From: Chiridota heheva
Lineage: Eukaryota > Echinodermata > Holothuroidea > Apodida > Chiridotidae
NCBI GenBank assembly: GCA_020152595.1
Contig: JAIGNY010002754.1
Location: 1-64,000, forward strand
Direction of reading: 5' to 3'
DNA length: 64,000 nucleotides
Both the position numbers and the translations under genes were made by a program. The notes under the pieces are model-generated. The model searched no databases, was not told the origin of the DNA, and worked only from the letters and a program-made list of their open reading frames with translations. The first letter of the stretch is position 1; the number at the start of each line of letters is the position of its first letter. This document shows positions 23,827 through 37,600 of the stretch, piece after piece.

Positions 23827-26800
23827 TCTTCATGTTCCTGTCCCTTAAGCATCCTCTCTATATATACTTGCCAGTTCTTCATGTTCCTGTCCCTTAAGCA
23901 CCCTCTCTATATATACTTGCCAGTTTTTCATGTTCCTGTCCCTTAAACATCCTCTCTATATATACTTGCCAGTTCTTCATGTTCCTGTCGTTAAGCATCC
24001 TCTCTATATATACTTGCCAGTTCTTCATGTTCCTGTCCCTTAAGCGTCCTCTCTATATATACTTGCCAGTTCTTCATGTTCCTGTCCCTTAAGCACCCTC
24101 TCTATATATACTTGCCAGTTTTTCATGTTCCTGTCCCTTAAACATCCTCTCTATATATACTTGCCAGTTCTTCATGTTCCTGTCGTTAAGCATCCTCTCT
24201 ATATATACTTGCCAGTTCTTCATGTTCCTGTCCCTTAAGCATCCTCTCTATATATACTTGCCAGTTCTTCATGTTCCTGTCCTTACGCATCCTCTCTATA
24301 TATACTTGCCAGTTCTTCATGTTCCTGTCCCTTAAGCATCCTCTCTATATATACTTGCCAGTTCTTCATGTTCCTGTTGTTAAGCATCCTCTCTATATAT
24401 ACTTGCCAGTTCTTCATGTTCCTGTCCCTTAAGCATCCTCTATATATATACTTGCCAGTTCTTCATGTTCCTGTCCTAAAGCATCCTCTCTATACATACT
24501 TGCCAGTTCTTCATGTTCCTGTCCCTTAAGCGTCCTCTCTCTATATACTTGCCAGTTCTTCATGTTCCTGTCCTTAAGCATCCTCTGTATATTTACTTGC
24601 CAGTTCTTCATGTTCCTGTCCTTAAGCATCCTCTCTATATATACTTGCCAGTTCTTCATGTTCCTGTCCCTTAAGCATCCTCTCTATATATACTTGCCAG
24701 TTCTTCATGTTCCTGTTCCTTAAGCATCCTCTTTATATATACTTGCCAGTTCTTTATGTTCCTGTCCTAAAGCATCCTCTGTATATTTACTTGCCAGTTC
24801 TTCATGTTCCTGTCCTTAAGCATCCTCTCTATATATACTTGCCAGTTCTTCATGTTCCTGTTCCTTAAGCTTCCTCTCTATATATACTTGCCAGTTATTC
24901 ATGTTCCTGTCCCTTAAGCTTCCTTTCTATATATACTTGCCAGTTCTTCATGTTCCTGTTCCTAAAGCATCCTCTTTATATATACTTGCCAGTTCTTCAT
25001 GTTCCTGTCCCTTAAGCTTCCTCTCTATATATACTTGCCAGTTCTTCATGTTCCTGTCCTTAACCATCCTCTCTATATATACTTGCCAGTTCTTCATGTT
25101 CCTGTCCCTTAAGCATCCTCTCTATATATACTTGCCAGTTCTTCATGTTTCTGTCCTTAAGCATCCTCTCTATATATACTTGCCAGTTCTTCATGTTCCT
25201 GTTCCTTAAGCATCCTCTTTATATATACTTGCCAGTTCTTCATGTTCCTGTCCCTTAAGCATCCTCTCTATATATACTTTCCAGTTCTTCATGTTCCTAT
25301 TCCTTAAGCATCCTCTTTATATATACTTGCCAGTTCTTCATGTTCCTGTCCCTTAAGCTTCCTTTCTATATATACTTGCCAGTTCTTCATGTTCCTGTTC
25401 CTAAAGCATCCTCTTTATATATACTTGCCAGTTCTTCATGTTCCTGTCCCTTAAGCTTCCTCTCTATATATACTTGCCAGTTCTTCATGTTCCTGTCCTT
25501 AACCATCCTCTCTATATATACTTGCCAGTTCTTCATGTTCATGTCTCTTAAGCATCCTCTTTATATATACTTGCCAGTTCTTCAAGTTCCTGTTCCTTAA
25601 GCATCCTCTCTATACATACTTGCCAGTTCGTCATGTTCCTGTCCCTTAAGCACCCTCTCTATGTATACTTGCCAGTGCGTCATGTTCCTGTCCCTTAAGC
25701 ATCCTCTCTATATATACTTGCCAGTTCTTCATGTTCCTGACCCTTAAGCATCCTCTCTTTATATACTTGCCAGTTCTTCATGTTCCTGTCCCTTAAGCAT
25801 CCTCTCTATACATACTTGCCAGTTCTTCATGTTCCTGTCCCTAAAGCACCCTCTCTATATATACTTGCCAGTTCTTCATGTTCCTGTCCCTAAAGCATCC
25901 TCTATATATATATATATATATATACTTGCCAGTTCTTCATGTTCCTGTCCCTTAAGCATCCTCTCTATTTATACTTGCCAGTTCTTCATGTTCCTGTCCT
26001 TAAGCATCCTCTCTATATATACTTGCAAGTTCTTCATGTTCCTGTCTTAAGCATCCTCTGTATATCTACTTGCCAGTTCGTCATGTTCCTGTCCCTTAAG
26101 CATCCTCTCTATTTATACTTGCCAGTTCTTCATGTTCCTGTCCTTAAGCATCCTCTTTATATATACTTGCCAGTTCTTCATGTTCCTGTTCCTTAAGCAT
26201 CCTCTCTATTTATACTTGCCAGTTCTTCATGTTCCTGTCCCTTAAGCATCCTCTCTATTTAAACTTGCCAGTTCTTCATGTTCCTGTCCTTAAGCATCCT
26301 CTCTATATATACTTGCCAGTTCTTCATGTTTCTGTTGTTAAGCATCCTCTCTATATATAGTTGCCAGTTCTTCATGTTCCTGTCCTTAAGCATCCTCTCT
26401 ATATATACTTGCCAGTTCTTCATGTTCCTGTCCCTTAAGCATCCTCTCTATATATACTTGCCAGTTCTTCATGTTCCTGTCCTTAACCATCCTCTCTATA
26501 TATACTTGCCAGTTCTTCATGTTCCTGTCCTTAAGCATCCTCTCTATATATACTTGCAAGTTCTTCATGTTCCTGTCTTAAGCATCCTCTGTATATCTAC
26601 TTGCCAGTTCGTCATGTTCCTGTCCCTTAAGCATCCTCTCTATTTATACTTGCCAGTTCTTCATGTTCCTGTCCTTAAGCATCCTCTTTATATATACTTG
26701 CCAGTTCTTCATGTTCCTGTTCCTTAAGCATCCTCTCTATTCATACTTGCCAGTTCTTCATGTTCCTGTCCCTTAAGCATCCTCTCTATTTAAACTTGCC

Positions 26801-28789
26801 AGTTCTTCATGTTCCTGTCCTTAAGCATCCTCTCTATATATACTTGCCAGTTCTTCATGTTTCTGTTGTTAAGCATCCTCTCTATATATAGTTGCCAGTT
26901 CTTCATGTTCCTGTCCTTAAGCATCCTCTCTATATATACTTGCCAGTTCTTCATGTTCCTGTCCCTTAAGCATCCTCTCTATATATACTTGCCAGTTCTT
27001 CATGTTCCTGTCCTTAACCATCCTCTCTATATATACTTGCCAGTTCTTCATGTTCCTGTCCTTAAACATCCTCTCTATATATACTTGCCAGTTCTTCATG
27101 TTCCTGTCCCTTAAGCATCCCCTCTATATATACTTGCCAGTTCTTCATGTTCCTGTCCTTAAACATCCTCTTTATATATACTTGCCAGTTCTTCATGTTC
27201 CTGTCCTTAAGCATCCTCTCTATATATACTTGCCAGTTCTTCATGTTTCTGTTGTTAAGCATCCTCTCTATATATAGTTGCCAGTTCTTCATGTTCCTGT
27301 CCTTAAGCGTCCTCTCTATATATACTTGCCAGTTCTTCATGTTCCTGTCCTTAAACATCCTCTCTATATATACTTGCCAGTTCTTCATGTTCCTGTCCCT
27401 TAAGCATCCCCTCTATATATACTTGCCAGTTCTTCATGTTCCTGTCCTTAAACATCCTCTTTATATATACTTGCCAGTTCTTCATGTTCCTGTCCTTAAG
27501 CATCCTCTCTATATATACTTGCCAGTTCTTCATGTTTCTGTTGTTAAGCATCCTCTCTATATATACTTGCCAGTTCTTCATGTTCCTGTCCCTTAAGCAT
27601 CCTCTCTATATATACTTGCCAGTTCTTCATGTTCCTGTCCTTAACCATCCTCTCTATATATACTTGCCAGTTCTTCATGTTCCTGTCCCTTAAGCATCCT
27701 CTCTCTATATACTTGCCAGCTCTTCATGTTCCTGTCCTTAAGCATCCTCTCTATATATACTTGCCAGTTCTTCATGTTCCTGTCCCTTAAGCATCCTCTC
27801 TATATATACTTGCCAGTTCTTCATGTTCCTGTCCTTAAGCATCCTCTCTATATATACTTGCCAGTTCTTCATGTTCCTGTCCCTTAAGCATCCTCTCTAT
27901 ATATACTTGCCAGTTCTTCATGTTCCTGTCCTTAAACATCCTCTCTATATATACTTGCCAGTTCTTCATGTTCCTGTCCTTTAAGCATCCTCTCTATATA
28001 TACTTGCCAGTTCTTCATGTTTCTGTTGTTAAGCATCCTCTCTATATATACTTGCCAGTTCTTCATGTTCCTGTCCCTTAAGCATCCTCTCTATATATAC
28101 TTGCCAGTTCTTCATGTTCCTGTCCTTAACCATCCTCTCTATATATACTTGCCAGTTCTTCATGTTCCTGTCCTTAAACATCCTCTCTATATATACTTGC
28201 CAGTTCTTCATGTTCCTGTCCCTTAAGCATCCTCTCTATATATACTTGCCAGTTCTTCATGTTCCTGTCCTTAACCATCCTCTCTATATATACTTGCCAG
28301 TTCTTCATGTTCCTGTCCTTAAACATCCTCTCTATATATACTTGCCAGTTCTTCATGTTCCTGTCCCTTAAGCATCCCCTCTATATATACTTGCCAGTTC
28401 TTCATGTTCCTGTCCTTAAACATCCTCTGTATATATACTTGCCAGTTCTTCATGTTTCTGTCCTTAAGCATCCTCTCTATATATACTTGCCAATTCTCCA
28501 TGTTCCTGTCCTTAAGCATCCTCTCTATATATACTTGCCAGTTCTTCATGTTCCTGTCCTTAAGCATCCTCTCTATATATACTTGCCAGTTCTTCATGTT
28601 CCAGTCCTTAAGCATCCTCTGTATATTTACTTGCCAGTTCTTCATGTTCCTGTCCCTTAAGCATCCTCTCTCTATATACTTGCCAGTTCTTCATGTTCCT
28701 GTCCTTAAGCATCCTCTCTATATATACTTGCCAGTTCTTCGTGTTCCTGTCCTTAAGCATCCTCTCTATACATACTTGCCAGTTCTTCA
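23827..28789. repeat. 48-49-bp minisatellite, about 102 copies, with nested higher-order repeats
   Basis: The unit contains agttcttcatgttcctgtcc, then cttaagcatcctctctatat and atacttgcc. It fills about 95% of the 5.2 kb intron between the two Y-box exons. Length variants (ccctt or cctt, 49 or 48 bp) shift frame. Large blocks recur at offsets of about 439 bp (24,901 and 25,340), about 531 bp (26,278 and 26,809) and about 289 bp (27,147 and 27,436), showing repeated block duplications of different sizes. One unit contains an expanded (TA)n tract at about 25,903-25,924. Confidence 0.96.
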
Positions 28790-28889
28790 AATCAGAGAAC
28801 ATTGTATAAGAGCAACACCCTTATTCAGACAAGTGGTGTTTTAAATTCAATTCTAAATACTCCTATTCATTTGATTAATTTCAACTTAC

Positions 28890-29069
28890 CTAACTGACAA
28901 CCACAGTTCCACATGGGTTGAGGATTGTAATTACTGGAATCGATTCTGTAGGCAGATGGATAAACTCTGCACATGTTGCGGGATGTAAAATTGAGGAATT
29001 CCTTGGCTCTTGTTGCTACCAGGTTGTTGGCCCGCATCTCACCAAGAGATGGAAGTTCACAGCAAGACA
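28890..29069 (-). CDS. PLCH: PLC-eta-like gene, Y-box exon (catalytic)
   Basis: A 180-nt exon, phase 1 to 1, acceptor cttgaaag and donor gtaagt, encodes residues 423-482. It contains VATRAKEFLNFTSRNMCRVY and then YPSAYRIDSSNYNPQPMWNC, followed by GCQL. The YRIDSSNYNP motif includes the arginine that contacts the inositol phosphate in PI-PLCs, and NPQPMWNCGCQL is the conserved barrel strand after it. The downstream intron is 5.2 kb and about 95% tandem array. Confidence 0.95.
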
Positions 29070-29906
29070 CTTTCAAGAGGAAAAAGAAAAAAAAGTGCAA
29101 AAGTGTCAACTCGTGAGATTTGTACAAGATACAGTAATCTCATAGTGGTCCTTTCCTCTCCACGTAAATTACATTAAGTTGAACACTATAGGAGAAACAG
29201 TAACCATTTTAAAATGAGTATAAAAATAAGAACTTTTTCTTGATGCCTCCAAGCCCTTTCATAAGCTTGAAATGCCTTTGAATTTGTAGAGAGAAAAAAA
29301 AAAAAAGGTTCAATGCTGAGAATATAACAAAATTCAGGCAAGTTTGATGGCTACCATTGTTAAAAAATGGCAGTGTATATGGGCAAAAATATGGAAACCA
29401 AGAAAGGGAAAAACGGCAACAATAACTCCCACAAGAGAAAGTTGATACACTTTTACAGTCAAGCCCCAAGCCCTTCACCTTCAATTCGCCATTTGTGTGC
29501 CATCTTATGGCTTGAGTAAAATAAAGCCAGAAAATTTTCACAGGGATCAAAGTTTAACAAAATGTGCAGCAAGGGAAGAAAAAAAAAGGATCTACTGTGA
29601 AAATTATAGGCATTCAAAACTGATATCAGGGAAAATAATGAATTGAAATCAGGTTGGTTGGTAAAGTGTTAAACTTCGGCGATGGCCAAATTGTGCCAGA
29701 GACATTAAATGATGTCAGAGGAGAAGATAACATTAAGATGAGAGGAATTCTGGGACAAATCCAAACTTGAGGGGCCTGGGGAGAAGGAGGAAGAAGGGGG
29801 AGGAAACCCCACAAGAAGGATGTATTGAATTCAGAGTCAAAAGTTACAACATTGGGTTGCTCCTGACACCTTGGCCTCGCCTCTTGCTTTCCTTTGGGAT
29901 ACTTAC

Positions 29907-30129
29907 TATCATCAAGAAACCCCTTAAATGATACAGACTTTGTGTATTTGACGAGGTCTGACAGGTGCTTGGACAAAATGATGGATTTTTTCTTCAACCC
30001 TGGAGCAGATGATCCTCTTCGAAATGACCTTCGCAGCATTCCTCCGTTTGAGTTCTGGCAAGTAAGGGCTGTGGGGCTGGCTTCATCTCCACCATCTGAC
30101 TCAGAAGATTCTGATCTTATTGACTTTCT
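29907..30129 (-). CDS. PLCH: PLC-eta-like gene, end of linker and start of Y box
   Basis: This exon (223 nt, phase 0 to 1; acceptor tcccctcag, donor gtaagt) encodes residues 349-422. It opens with a serine-rich RKSIRSESSESDGGDEAS, then a basic LRRSFRRGSSAPGLKKK. It then enters the conserved block LSKHLSDLVKYTKSVSFKGF, the first strand and helix of the Y half of the catalytic barrel. The LSDLVKYTKSV sequence is close to vertebrate PLC-eta. Arg-Arg-x-Ser stretches could be kinase sites, which is inference only. Confidence 0.93.
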
Positions 30130-30289
30130 CTGAGGGGAAAACAACAAGTCATCTACTATTAAAGGGTATCATTATTTTGATGTCAAGTAGGCCACAAGGT
30201 TAAGTAGGTAGGTAGATAGATTAACAACTAAAGTTATATGGAGATTTCCATTCAAAATGTTAAATCCATCCTAGCTAGCTATTATGCTC

Positions 30290-30475
30290 ATAGGACTGGT
30301 GCCAAATGGATAAGAACGGGTTAACTACCCAGCAGTGCTGTACTCATTTTACAGCTGAGTGGACTGAAGACGTTTCTCTCTCAAGGACACAATGCAGTGC
30401 TTGTGATGGGAAGTGAACCCGGTTATTTTTGCATACGAGCTCGACTCCTTATCCACTAAGCCACCTCAACAGAAA
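30290..30475 (-). mobile_element. tRNA-derived SINE (minus strand)
   Basis: Read on the minus strand, it opens GGTGGCTTAGTGGATAAGG (A box) and carries CCGGGTTCACTTCCCATC (B box). The body follows with TGTCCTTGAGAGAGAAACG and an AAAATGAGTACAGC segment typical of widespread invertebrate tRNA-SINEs. It lies in the 12 kb linker intron, just upstream of the exon at 29,907-30,129. Confidence 0.7.
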
Positions 30476-30795
30476 AATGTTTTTGTCATTGTTAACCCAG
30501 TAGAGAAGCACCGTTGAATGACGACTTGAATGGAAACTTGCCAATCTGATGCTATGAGCGCTAGACCACAGATATCTGTCAAATAATGAAACTAAATAAT
30601 TTGATGTATTTGACATCAAAGTGACTTTTTATTCTAGTATTACTAGAATAATTGATTATGAAACCGAAATGAAAATCATCAATGCTTCTATCCATATGCA
30701 TGTAAAATAGAGTTTATGTGTGTGTTCACATTTACTTCTAGATATTTTGCCATGACTGTGTGATAAGTGAGCACACCAGTAACCACCAGCTGTAT

Positions 30796-31105
<310 letters not shown>

Positions 31106-31419
31106 CCGCTTGAGCAGTTACCTTTTTTGCATCATTTAAAAAAAAATGTTTAACTGTGTAATTTTGTACTGCTGGTCCAATTTTACAATATTTGTGTTAA
31201 ATACTCGATACTGCATGTATCATAATTGACTTTTTCATACTGCGGGTATCAAAATTGTATAATTTCAAACTGCAGGTACCAAAACATGTCACATTGTGGG
31301 CGGGTATGGCTTTCGGTTATTGGGCTGCACACCCCTACCACTTTTAGTATGAAGTGCCCCCACCGAGATCAAAGTTGAGTGCTAAATATGTATCAATCCA
31401 CAAAACGCACAAACACATG

Positions 31420-32791
31420 TCCGTCAGGTACGGTACACTGCAGGAGTCATTATTGATGTCGGTCAGGTACGGTACCCTGCAAGAGTCATTATTGATGTCG
31501 GTCAGGTACGGTACACTGCAAGAGTCATTATTGATGTCGGTCAGGTACGGTACTCTGCAAGGGTCATTATTAATGCCGGTCAGGTACGGTACTCTGCAAG
31601 GGTCATTATTGATGTCGGTCAGGTGACGGTACTCTGCAAGAGTCATTATTGATGACGGTCAGGTACACTGCAAGAGTCATTATTGATGACGTACACTGCA
31701 AAGTGACGGTACACTGCAAGAGTCATTATTGATGCCGGTCAGGTACGGTACTCTGCAAGGGTCATTATTGATGCCGGTCAGGTACGGTACTCTGCAAGGG
31801 TCATTATTGATGTCGGTCATGTACGGTACTCTGCAAGGGTCACTATTGATGTCGGTCAGGTACGGTACTCTGCAAGGGTCATTATTGATGTCGGTCAGGT
31901 ACGGTACTCTGCAAGAGTCATTATTGATGACGGTCAGGTACGGTACACTGCAAGAGTCATTATTGATGATGTCAGTCGGTCAGGTACTCTGCAAGAGTCA
32001 TTATTGATGTACTCTGCAAGAGTCTCTGCAAGAGTCATTATTGATGTCGGTCAGGTGCGGTGATGCCGGTCAGGTTTGCAGGAATCATTATTGATGTCGG
32101 TCAGGTACGGTACTCTGCAAGAGTCATTATTGATGTCAGTCAGGTACGGTACTCTGCAGGGGTCATTATTGATGTCGGTCAGGTACGGTACTCTGCAAGA
32201 GTCATTATTGATGTCGGTCAGGTATGGTACTCTGCAGGGATCATTATTGATGTCGGTCAGGTACAGTACTCTGCAGGGGTCATTATTGATGTCGGTCAGG
32301 TACGGTACTCTGCAAGGGTCGTTATTGATGTCTGTCAGGTCAGTACTCTGCAAGAGTCATTATTGATGTCGGTCAGGTACGGTACTCTGCAAGAGTCATT
32401 ATTGATGTCAGTCAGGTACGATACTCTGCAAGAGTCATCATTTATGTAGGTCAGGTACGGTACTCTGCAAGAATCATTATTGATGTCGGTCAGGTACGGT
32501 ACTCTGCAGGGTCATTATTGATGTCGGTCAGGTACGGTACTCTGCAAGAGTCATTATTGATGTCGGTCAGGTACGGTACTCTGCAAGGGTCATTAGTGAT
32601 GCCGGTCAGGTACGGTTCTCTGCAAGAGTCATTATTGATGTCGGTCAGGTACGGTACTCTGCAAGAGTCATTATTGATGTCGGTCAGGTACGGTACTCTG
32701 CAAGGGTCATTATTGATGTCGGTCAGGTACGGTACTCTGCAATTATCGATGTCGGTCAGGTATGGTACTCTGCAAGTCATTATTGATGTCA
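31420..32791. repeat. 39-bp minisatellite, about 35 copies
   Basis: The unit contains gtcattattgatgtcggtca then ggtacggtactctgcaaga. The middle (31,680-31,735 and 31,960-32,075) is scrambled by partial units. Open frames on both strands are artefacts of the multiple-of-three unit. Confidence 0.93.
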
Positions 32792-32902
32792 TTATAAAAA
32801 TAAGCAATCTAAAAACATTAATGTTTGATGATGGTCAAAACTAATAATGTCAATCAAAACTTAATACATGAAAATCAAACTTAAAGGAAATGAAACATCA
32901 CA

Positions 32903-33147
32903 AAATAAATTCAGAAATGAACGAGGCCGTACTTGTAATGTCATTTCCGTTTTTTAAGAATCTGTGATGTTATCGATCACACATTTGCCGGAATGAACAT
33001 ACCTGTGTTATTGATGTCAGAGTGAACATAGGGGCATACATGTGTTATCATTAAAACCAAAGATTTCTGATAATCAAGGACATTTGAAAACCGTGACATA
33101 ACCAGCATATTGGCTTTCACTTCTGAATTTATTCATAGGACAATAAC
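32903..33147. mobile_element. Second, diverged copy of the palindromic MITE
   Basis: It shares with 6,053-6,308 the blocks GATGTTATCGATCACACAT, a TTTGAAAACCG-like block and a right end TTCTGAATTTATTCAT followed by AGGACAATAACTTTCCTT. The left arm is degraded. It sits directly after the 39-bp array ending at 32,791. Confidence 0.65.
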
Positions 33148-35069
33148 TTTCCTTCAAGTATATGGCAACAAAAAGAGATTATGTGAATACATGACAACCA
33201 AACCTGATAGCTGCAACTAAGGACGGTGGAACAAGTTGGAAGTTGTGAGAGGTACAGAATAGAAGGGGTACTGATTAGCTGAATTTGAAAGCATTGTTGT
33301 CACTTTTAAACCGGGAAAAAAAAAGGTCACAATTGGCTATAGGGCCTCCAATACTTTTTTGGTCAGTAATTAGTAAATACATTTTTTTAATGCAATTTTT
33401 GTTGTTCCTATTTGTTGAAAAAATGTTCATGTGCAAAGAAATTTGGACCCTTAAATTTCTTTCAGGGACATTTTTAATATTTCAAAGGGCACTTTACAAA
33501 GTTGAACAGGGAGCATTTTTAAAACTTTTCAAAAATGTGGAAGCACACATGCCCACTGCAACACATCCTGCTCCGCCACCCCTGACTGGAAATGAATATA
33601 TGATGATCAAAATTGTTATAATGACTATCGAAGCTGATGTAAACTAAAAGATGATGATGAATATGTGACAATGAATAAAATTGAGAATGACATTCAAAAC
33701 TTGCAATAGTGTCGACAGCGTGAGGCAAAATTAGCTATGTTGTTTGAAAATCTATGAAAAGTCATAAAAAATAGCAACAAAATTGGTTATAAAGTGCCCA
33801 CTTTACAACAAATTAAATTTCCAGAACTATTTATTCAAGAAATTGAAATAAGTTTTTTTTTGTTACAATAGTTAAAAGGAAATAACCTAGCTCACATTGC
33901 TCTGTGTTGTTGTGTATCTTTTTTAAATTTGTTTTTCAAATTTTATTCAAACAGCAAATCAATTTTACTTAAAGGAGCACGAGACCGAACAGTGAGGGCG
34001 TTCGGTTAGAAAAAAAAACTTCATGCCTCTGTAAGGCAAAGGTCACTTGAATATTCATATTAACTTAAAAATTGCTATACTGTTGCATGCTAGATAAGCA
34101 TTTGATTTTGGGGAGACCCCCTAAAAATACGCCCTCGCTTTTCGGTCTAGTGCTCCTTTCACAAATCAGAGTTGGCTCACAAATTCTGATTTGTTCAAAA
34201 ACTTTCATAAGTACCATTGATTTGCCATCTGAAGAAATTTTGAAGAAATCATCTTCACAAATACACATGGAATTAATACATACAAGGAGCATTTAAAACA
34301 AACGGTGAGCAAAAGTGAGTGTGTGACATCACATTTGTAAAATAGACACTCTGCATCAGTCATTTGAAGGATTTGTTCAGGGGTCAAGCATGTCTATCTG
34401 ATATGAAAGAGAACTTTAAAAGAAACAAAATGGTGAAGAAAGCATTCAGAAATCTTATTCGGTTACAGAGATATTTAAGTTTAAAATAAAGTTAAGTATA
34501 ATTTGTGTAGAAACGACTGAAATCAAACTAGTTATGACCTCACACCCTCAAGGTCTTTATATATTCTATCATACTTTGTCCTGCGATTTTGTGGCTTAAA
34601 AACCATTGAATATGTCAGGAAAGAAGTCAAACAGAATCTTGTAATGGAAATTATAATTTACCACATAAAGAAAGTTTGAGGAAAATATAATTCAAATAGG
34701 AAAAAGTTAAATAAATTTTCTTTAAAATACATTTACAATTGGTAACAATGTTAGGATGGAGGCACCAAACTCCCATAGTGGACTTACTATGCCAGTCATT
34801 TCTACACAGATAAGACAACTTTGAATGATGGAATAAGATTTTTGAATGCTTTCTTCACCACTTGTATTATATTGCTTGACCACTAAACTAATCCTTAAAA
34901 TAACTGGCGTAAGCAAGATCTATCTTGATATAACCTTTACTGAACAATATGATGAAGTCGTTTTCTTGCAATTCTGTTTATATTTGTATCCATCATTAAA
35001 CTATATAATCCTTTTACAAATCATTAACAAAATGAAAGCCAAAATCACGGTAATGACAATCAAATTGAT
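33148..35069. other. Unique intronic DNA, no feature recognised
   Basis: AT-rich intron sequence. At 33,480-33,600 there is a segment with gggcacttt-type words and gccacccctg that recurs in spirit at 49,190-49,315 and 50,845-50,990, suggesting an old dispersed repeat, but I cannot define its ends. No exon with matching phase was seen. Confidence 0.5.
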
Positions 35070-36233
35070 AAAATGACACTCAAAACTAAAGTTACAAAAT
35101 GACAGCTGAAAGTTACAAAATGACAGCTGAAAGTTACAAAATGACAGCTGAAAGTTACAAAATGACAGTTGAAAGTTACAAAATGACAGCTGAAAGTTAC
35201 AAAATGACAGCTGAAAGTTACAAATTGACAGCTAAAAGTTACAAAATGACAGCTCAAAGTTACAAAACGACAGCCGAAAGTTACAAAACGACAGCCGAAA
35301 GTACGGAAATTACAAAATGACAGCCAAAAGATACAAAGCGACAGCCGAAATTTACAAAACAGCAGCCGAAAGTTACAAAACGGCAGCTGGAAGTTACAAA
35401 ACAACAGCCAAAAGTACGAAAGTTACAAAACGACAGCCGAAAGTTACAAAACGACAGCCGAAAGTTACAAAACGACAGCCGAAAGTACAAAAGTTACAAA
35501 ACGACAGCCGAAAGTTACCAAACGACAGCCGAAACTTACAAAACGGCAGCCGAAAGTTACAAAATGACAGCCGAAAGTTACAAAACGACAGCCGATAGTT
35601 ACAAAACGACAGCCGAAACTAAAAAACCAATAGCCGAAACTTACAAAATGACAGCCAAAAGTTACAAAACGGCAACTGGAAATTACAAAACGACAACTGA
35701 AAGTTACAAACGACAGCTGAAAGTTACAAAACGACAGCTGAAAGTTACAAATTGACAGCCAAAAGTTACAAAACGACAGTCGAAAGTTACAAAGCGACAG
35801 CCGAAAGTTATCAAACGACCGCCGAAAGTTATAAAAACGACAGCCGAAAGTTATAAAACGACAGCCGAAAGTTACAAAACGACAGCCGAAAGTTACAAAA
35901 CAACAAAAGTTACAACAGGACAACTGAAAGTTACAAAACGACAGCTAAAAGTTACAAAACGACAGCTGAAAGTTACAAAACGACAGCCGAAAGTTACAAA
36001 ACGACAGCTGAAAGTTACAAATTGACAGCCGAAACTTACAAAAAGACAAAACGACAGCCGAAAGTTACAAAACGACAGCCGAAAGTTACAAAACGAAAGC
36101 TGAAAGTTACAAAACGACAGCCGAAAGTTACAAATCGACAACCAAAAGTTACAAAATGACAGCCAAAAGTTACAAAACGACAGCCGAAAGTTACAAAACG
36201 ACAGCCGAATGTTACAAAACGACAGCCGAATGT
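35070..36233. repeat. 21-bp minisatellite, about 54 copies
   Basis: The unit is agttacaaaacgacagccga plus a. The left third carries tgacagctg and the rest mostly cgacagccg, so variants are grouped by position. Interruptions (aagtacgaaagttac) break the frame locally. A stray pair of units reappears at 36,758-36,805 inside the odd duplicated region described next. Confidence 0.94.
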
Positions 36234-37600
36234 TGAAATGATTATCTAAAGTTACAAAATGTCCACCAAAAGAATGACAACTAAAACTGATATGCAATGG
36301 CAATGTAAATTAAGTGATACAATGACACTGAAGTTTATGTACTATTTGAAAATGATAGAATGTCATGCAACCTGATGTACTTAAAACTATATATTCTTAT
36401 ATATTATATTTATCTTCTAGGTTTTATAGGTAAAATAATTGTTTGTTTTATTTGACACATAAATTAATCTTTCTTATTTTGCATCAATAAGGGTCAAAAG
36501 AGGTTGGACTACTAACCAATGAGTGTAAAGTGCAGGGCTGAGGCTGGAGGCCCCTCTAATATACAAAGTGAAGCACCTCCATGCAGCACCCTACCTGCCA
36601 TGAACAGTGGCATCGCCAGAAGTTTTTGGGGCAGTGGATCCGTCCCGGAACGCACAATGCCCGTTTCACATAGGGCTGCGGAACCCCGTCAGGATGGACG
36701 GAACCGGCCGCCCCGTGCATCTGGAACCGTCCAATGGCGTCGCCCGTAAAGGCGTTACAAAAAATGACAGCCAAAAGTTACAAAACGACAGCCGAAAGTT
36801 TACACCGTCCAAAACCGTCCGCCCAGTAACAGGGCAGCGGAACGTAGGAACCGTCCAATGGAATGTTACAAAACCGTTAAGCCCGTAACAGCGGGCAGCG
36901 GAACCGTATGGCACGTTAAGCGTAACAAGGGCAGCGGAACCGTATGGAACCGTCCAATGTTGAAATGATTATCTGGAACCGTCCAAAAGTTACAAAATGT
37001 CGTAACACCAAAAGAATGACAACTAAAACTGATATGCAATGGCAATGTAAAATTAGGCGCGTTCGTTGCGCCCCCTAAAGGTGATACAATGACATCTGAA
37101 GTTTATGCGGCAAGTGTGAACTATTTGAAAATGATAGAATGTCATGCAACCTGCATTCTAAACAGAACAACAACACTTGCTTTGTACTTAAAACTATATA
37201 TTCTTATATATTTTCCTGTAATTATATTTATCTTCTCAAAAAGGTTTTATAGGTAAAATAATTGTTTTGTTTTATTTGACTTAACATAAATTAATCTTTC
37301 TTATTTTGCATCAATAAGGGTCAAAAGAGGTTGGACTACTAACCAATGAGTGTAAAGATGCAGGGCTGAAGGCTGGAGGACCCCCTACTAATATACGGTT
37401 AAAGTGCGTTAGAAAGCACCATATTATCCATGCAAGCACTAAAGTTTGTGTACTATTTGAAAATGATAGAATGTCATGCAACCTGATGTACTGAATACTA
37501 TGTATTCTTATATGATTCACAGCACTTGGAGGCCCCTCCAATATACAAAGTGAAGCACCTCCATGCAGCACCTACCTGCAGCGGTGGCGTCGCCAAAGGT
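36229..37600. repeat. Three copies of array-flanking sequence; the middle copy interleaved with short insertions
   Basis: Copy A (36,229-36,600) runs from tgttgaaatgattatct to gcagcaccctacctgcc. Copy B (36,956-37,436) follows the same text in order but is broken every 10-50 bases by extra words such as ggaaccgtcc, gtaaca, cggcaagtgtga and a GC-rich hairpin (ggcgcgttcgttgcgcc). Copy C (37,440-37,577) is A with an internal deletion. The bridge 36,606-36,955 is GC-rich and repeats words like ggcagcggaaccgtatgg. Copy B has insertions but almost no substitutions, which is unlike normal divergence. Confidence 0.85.
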
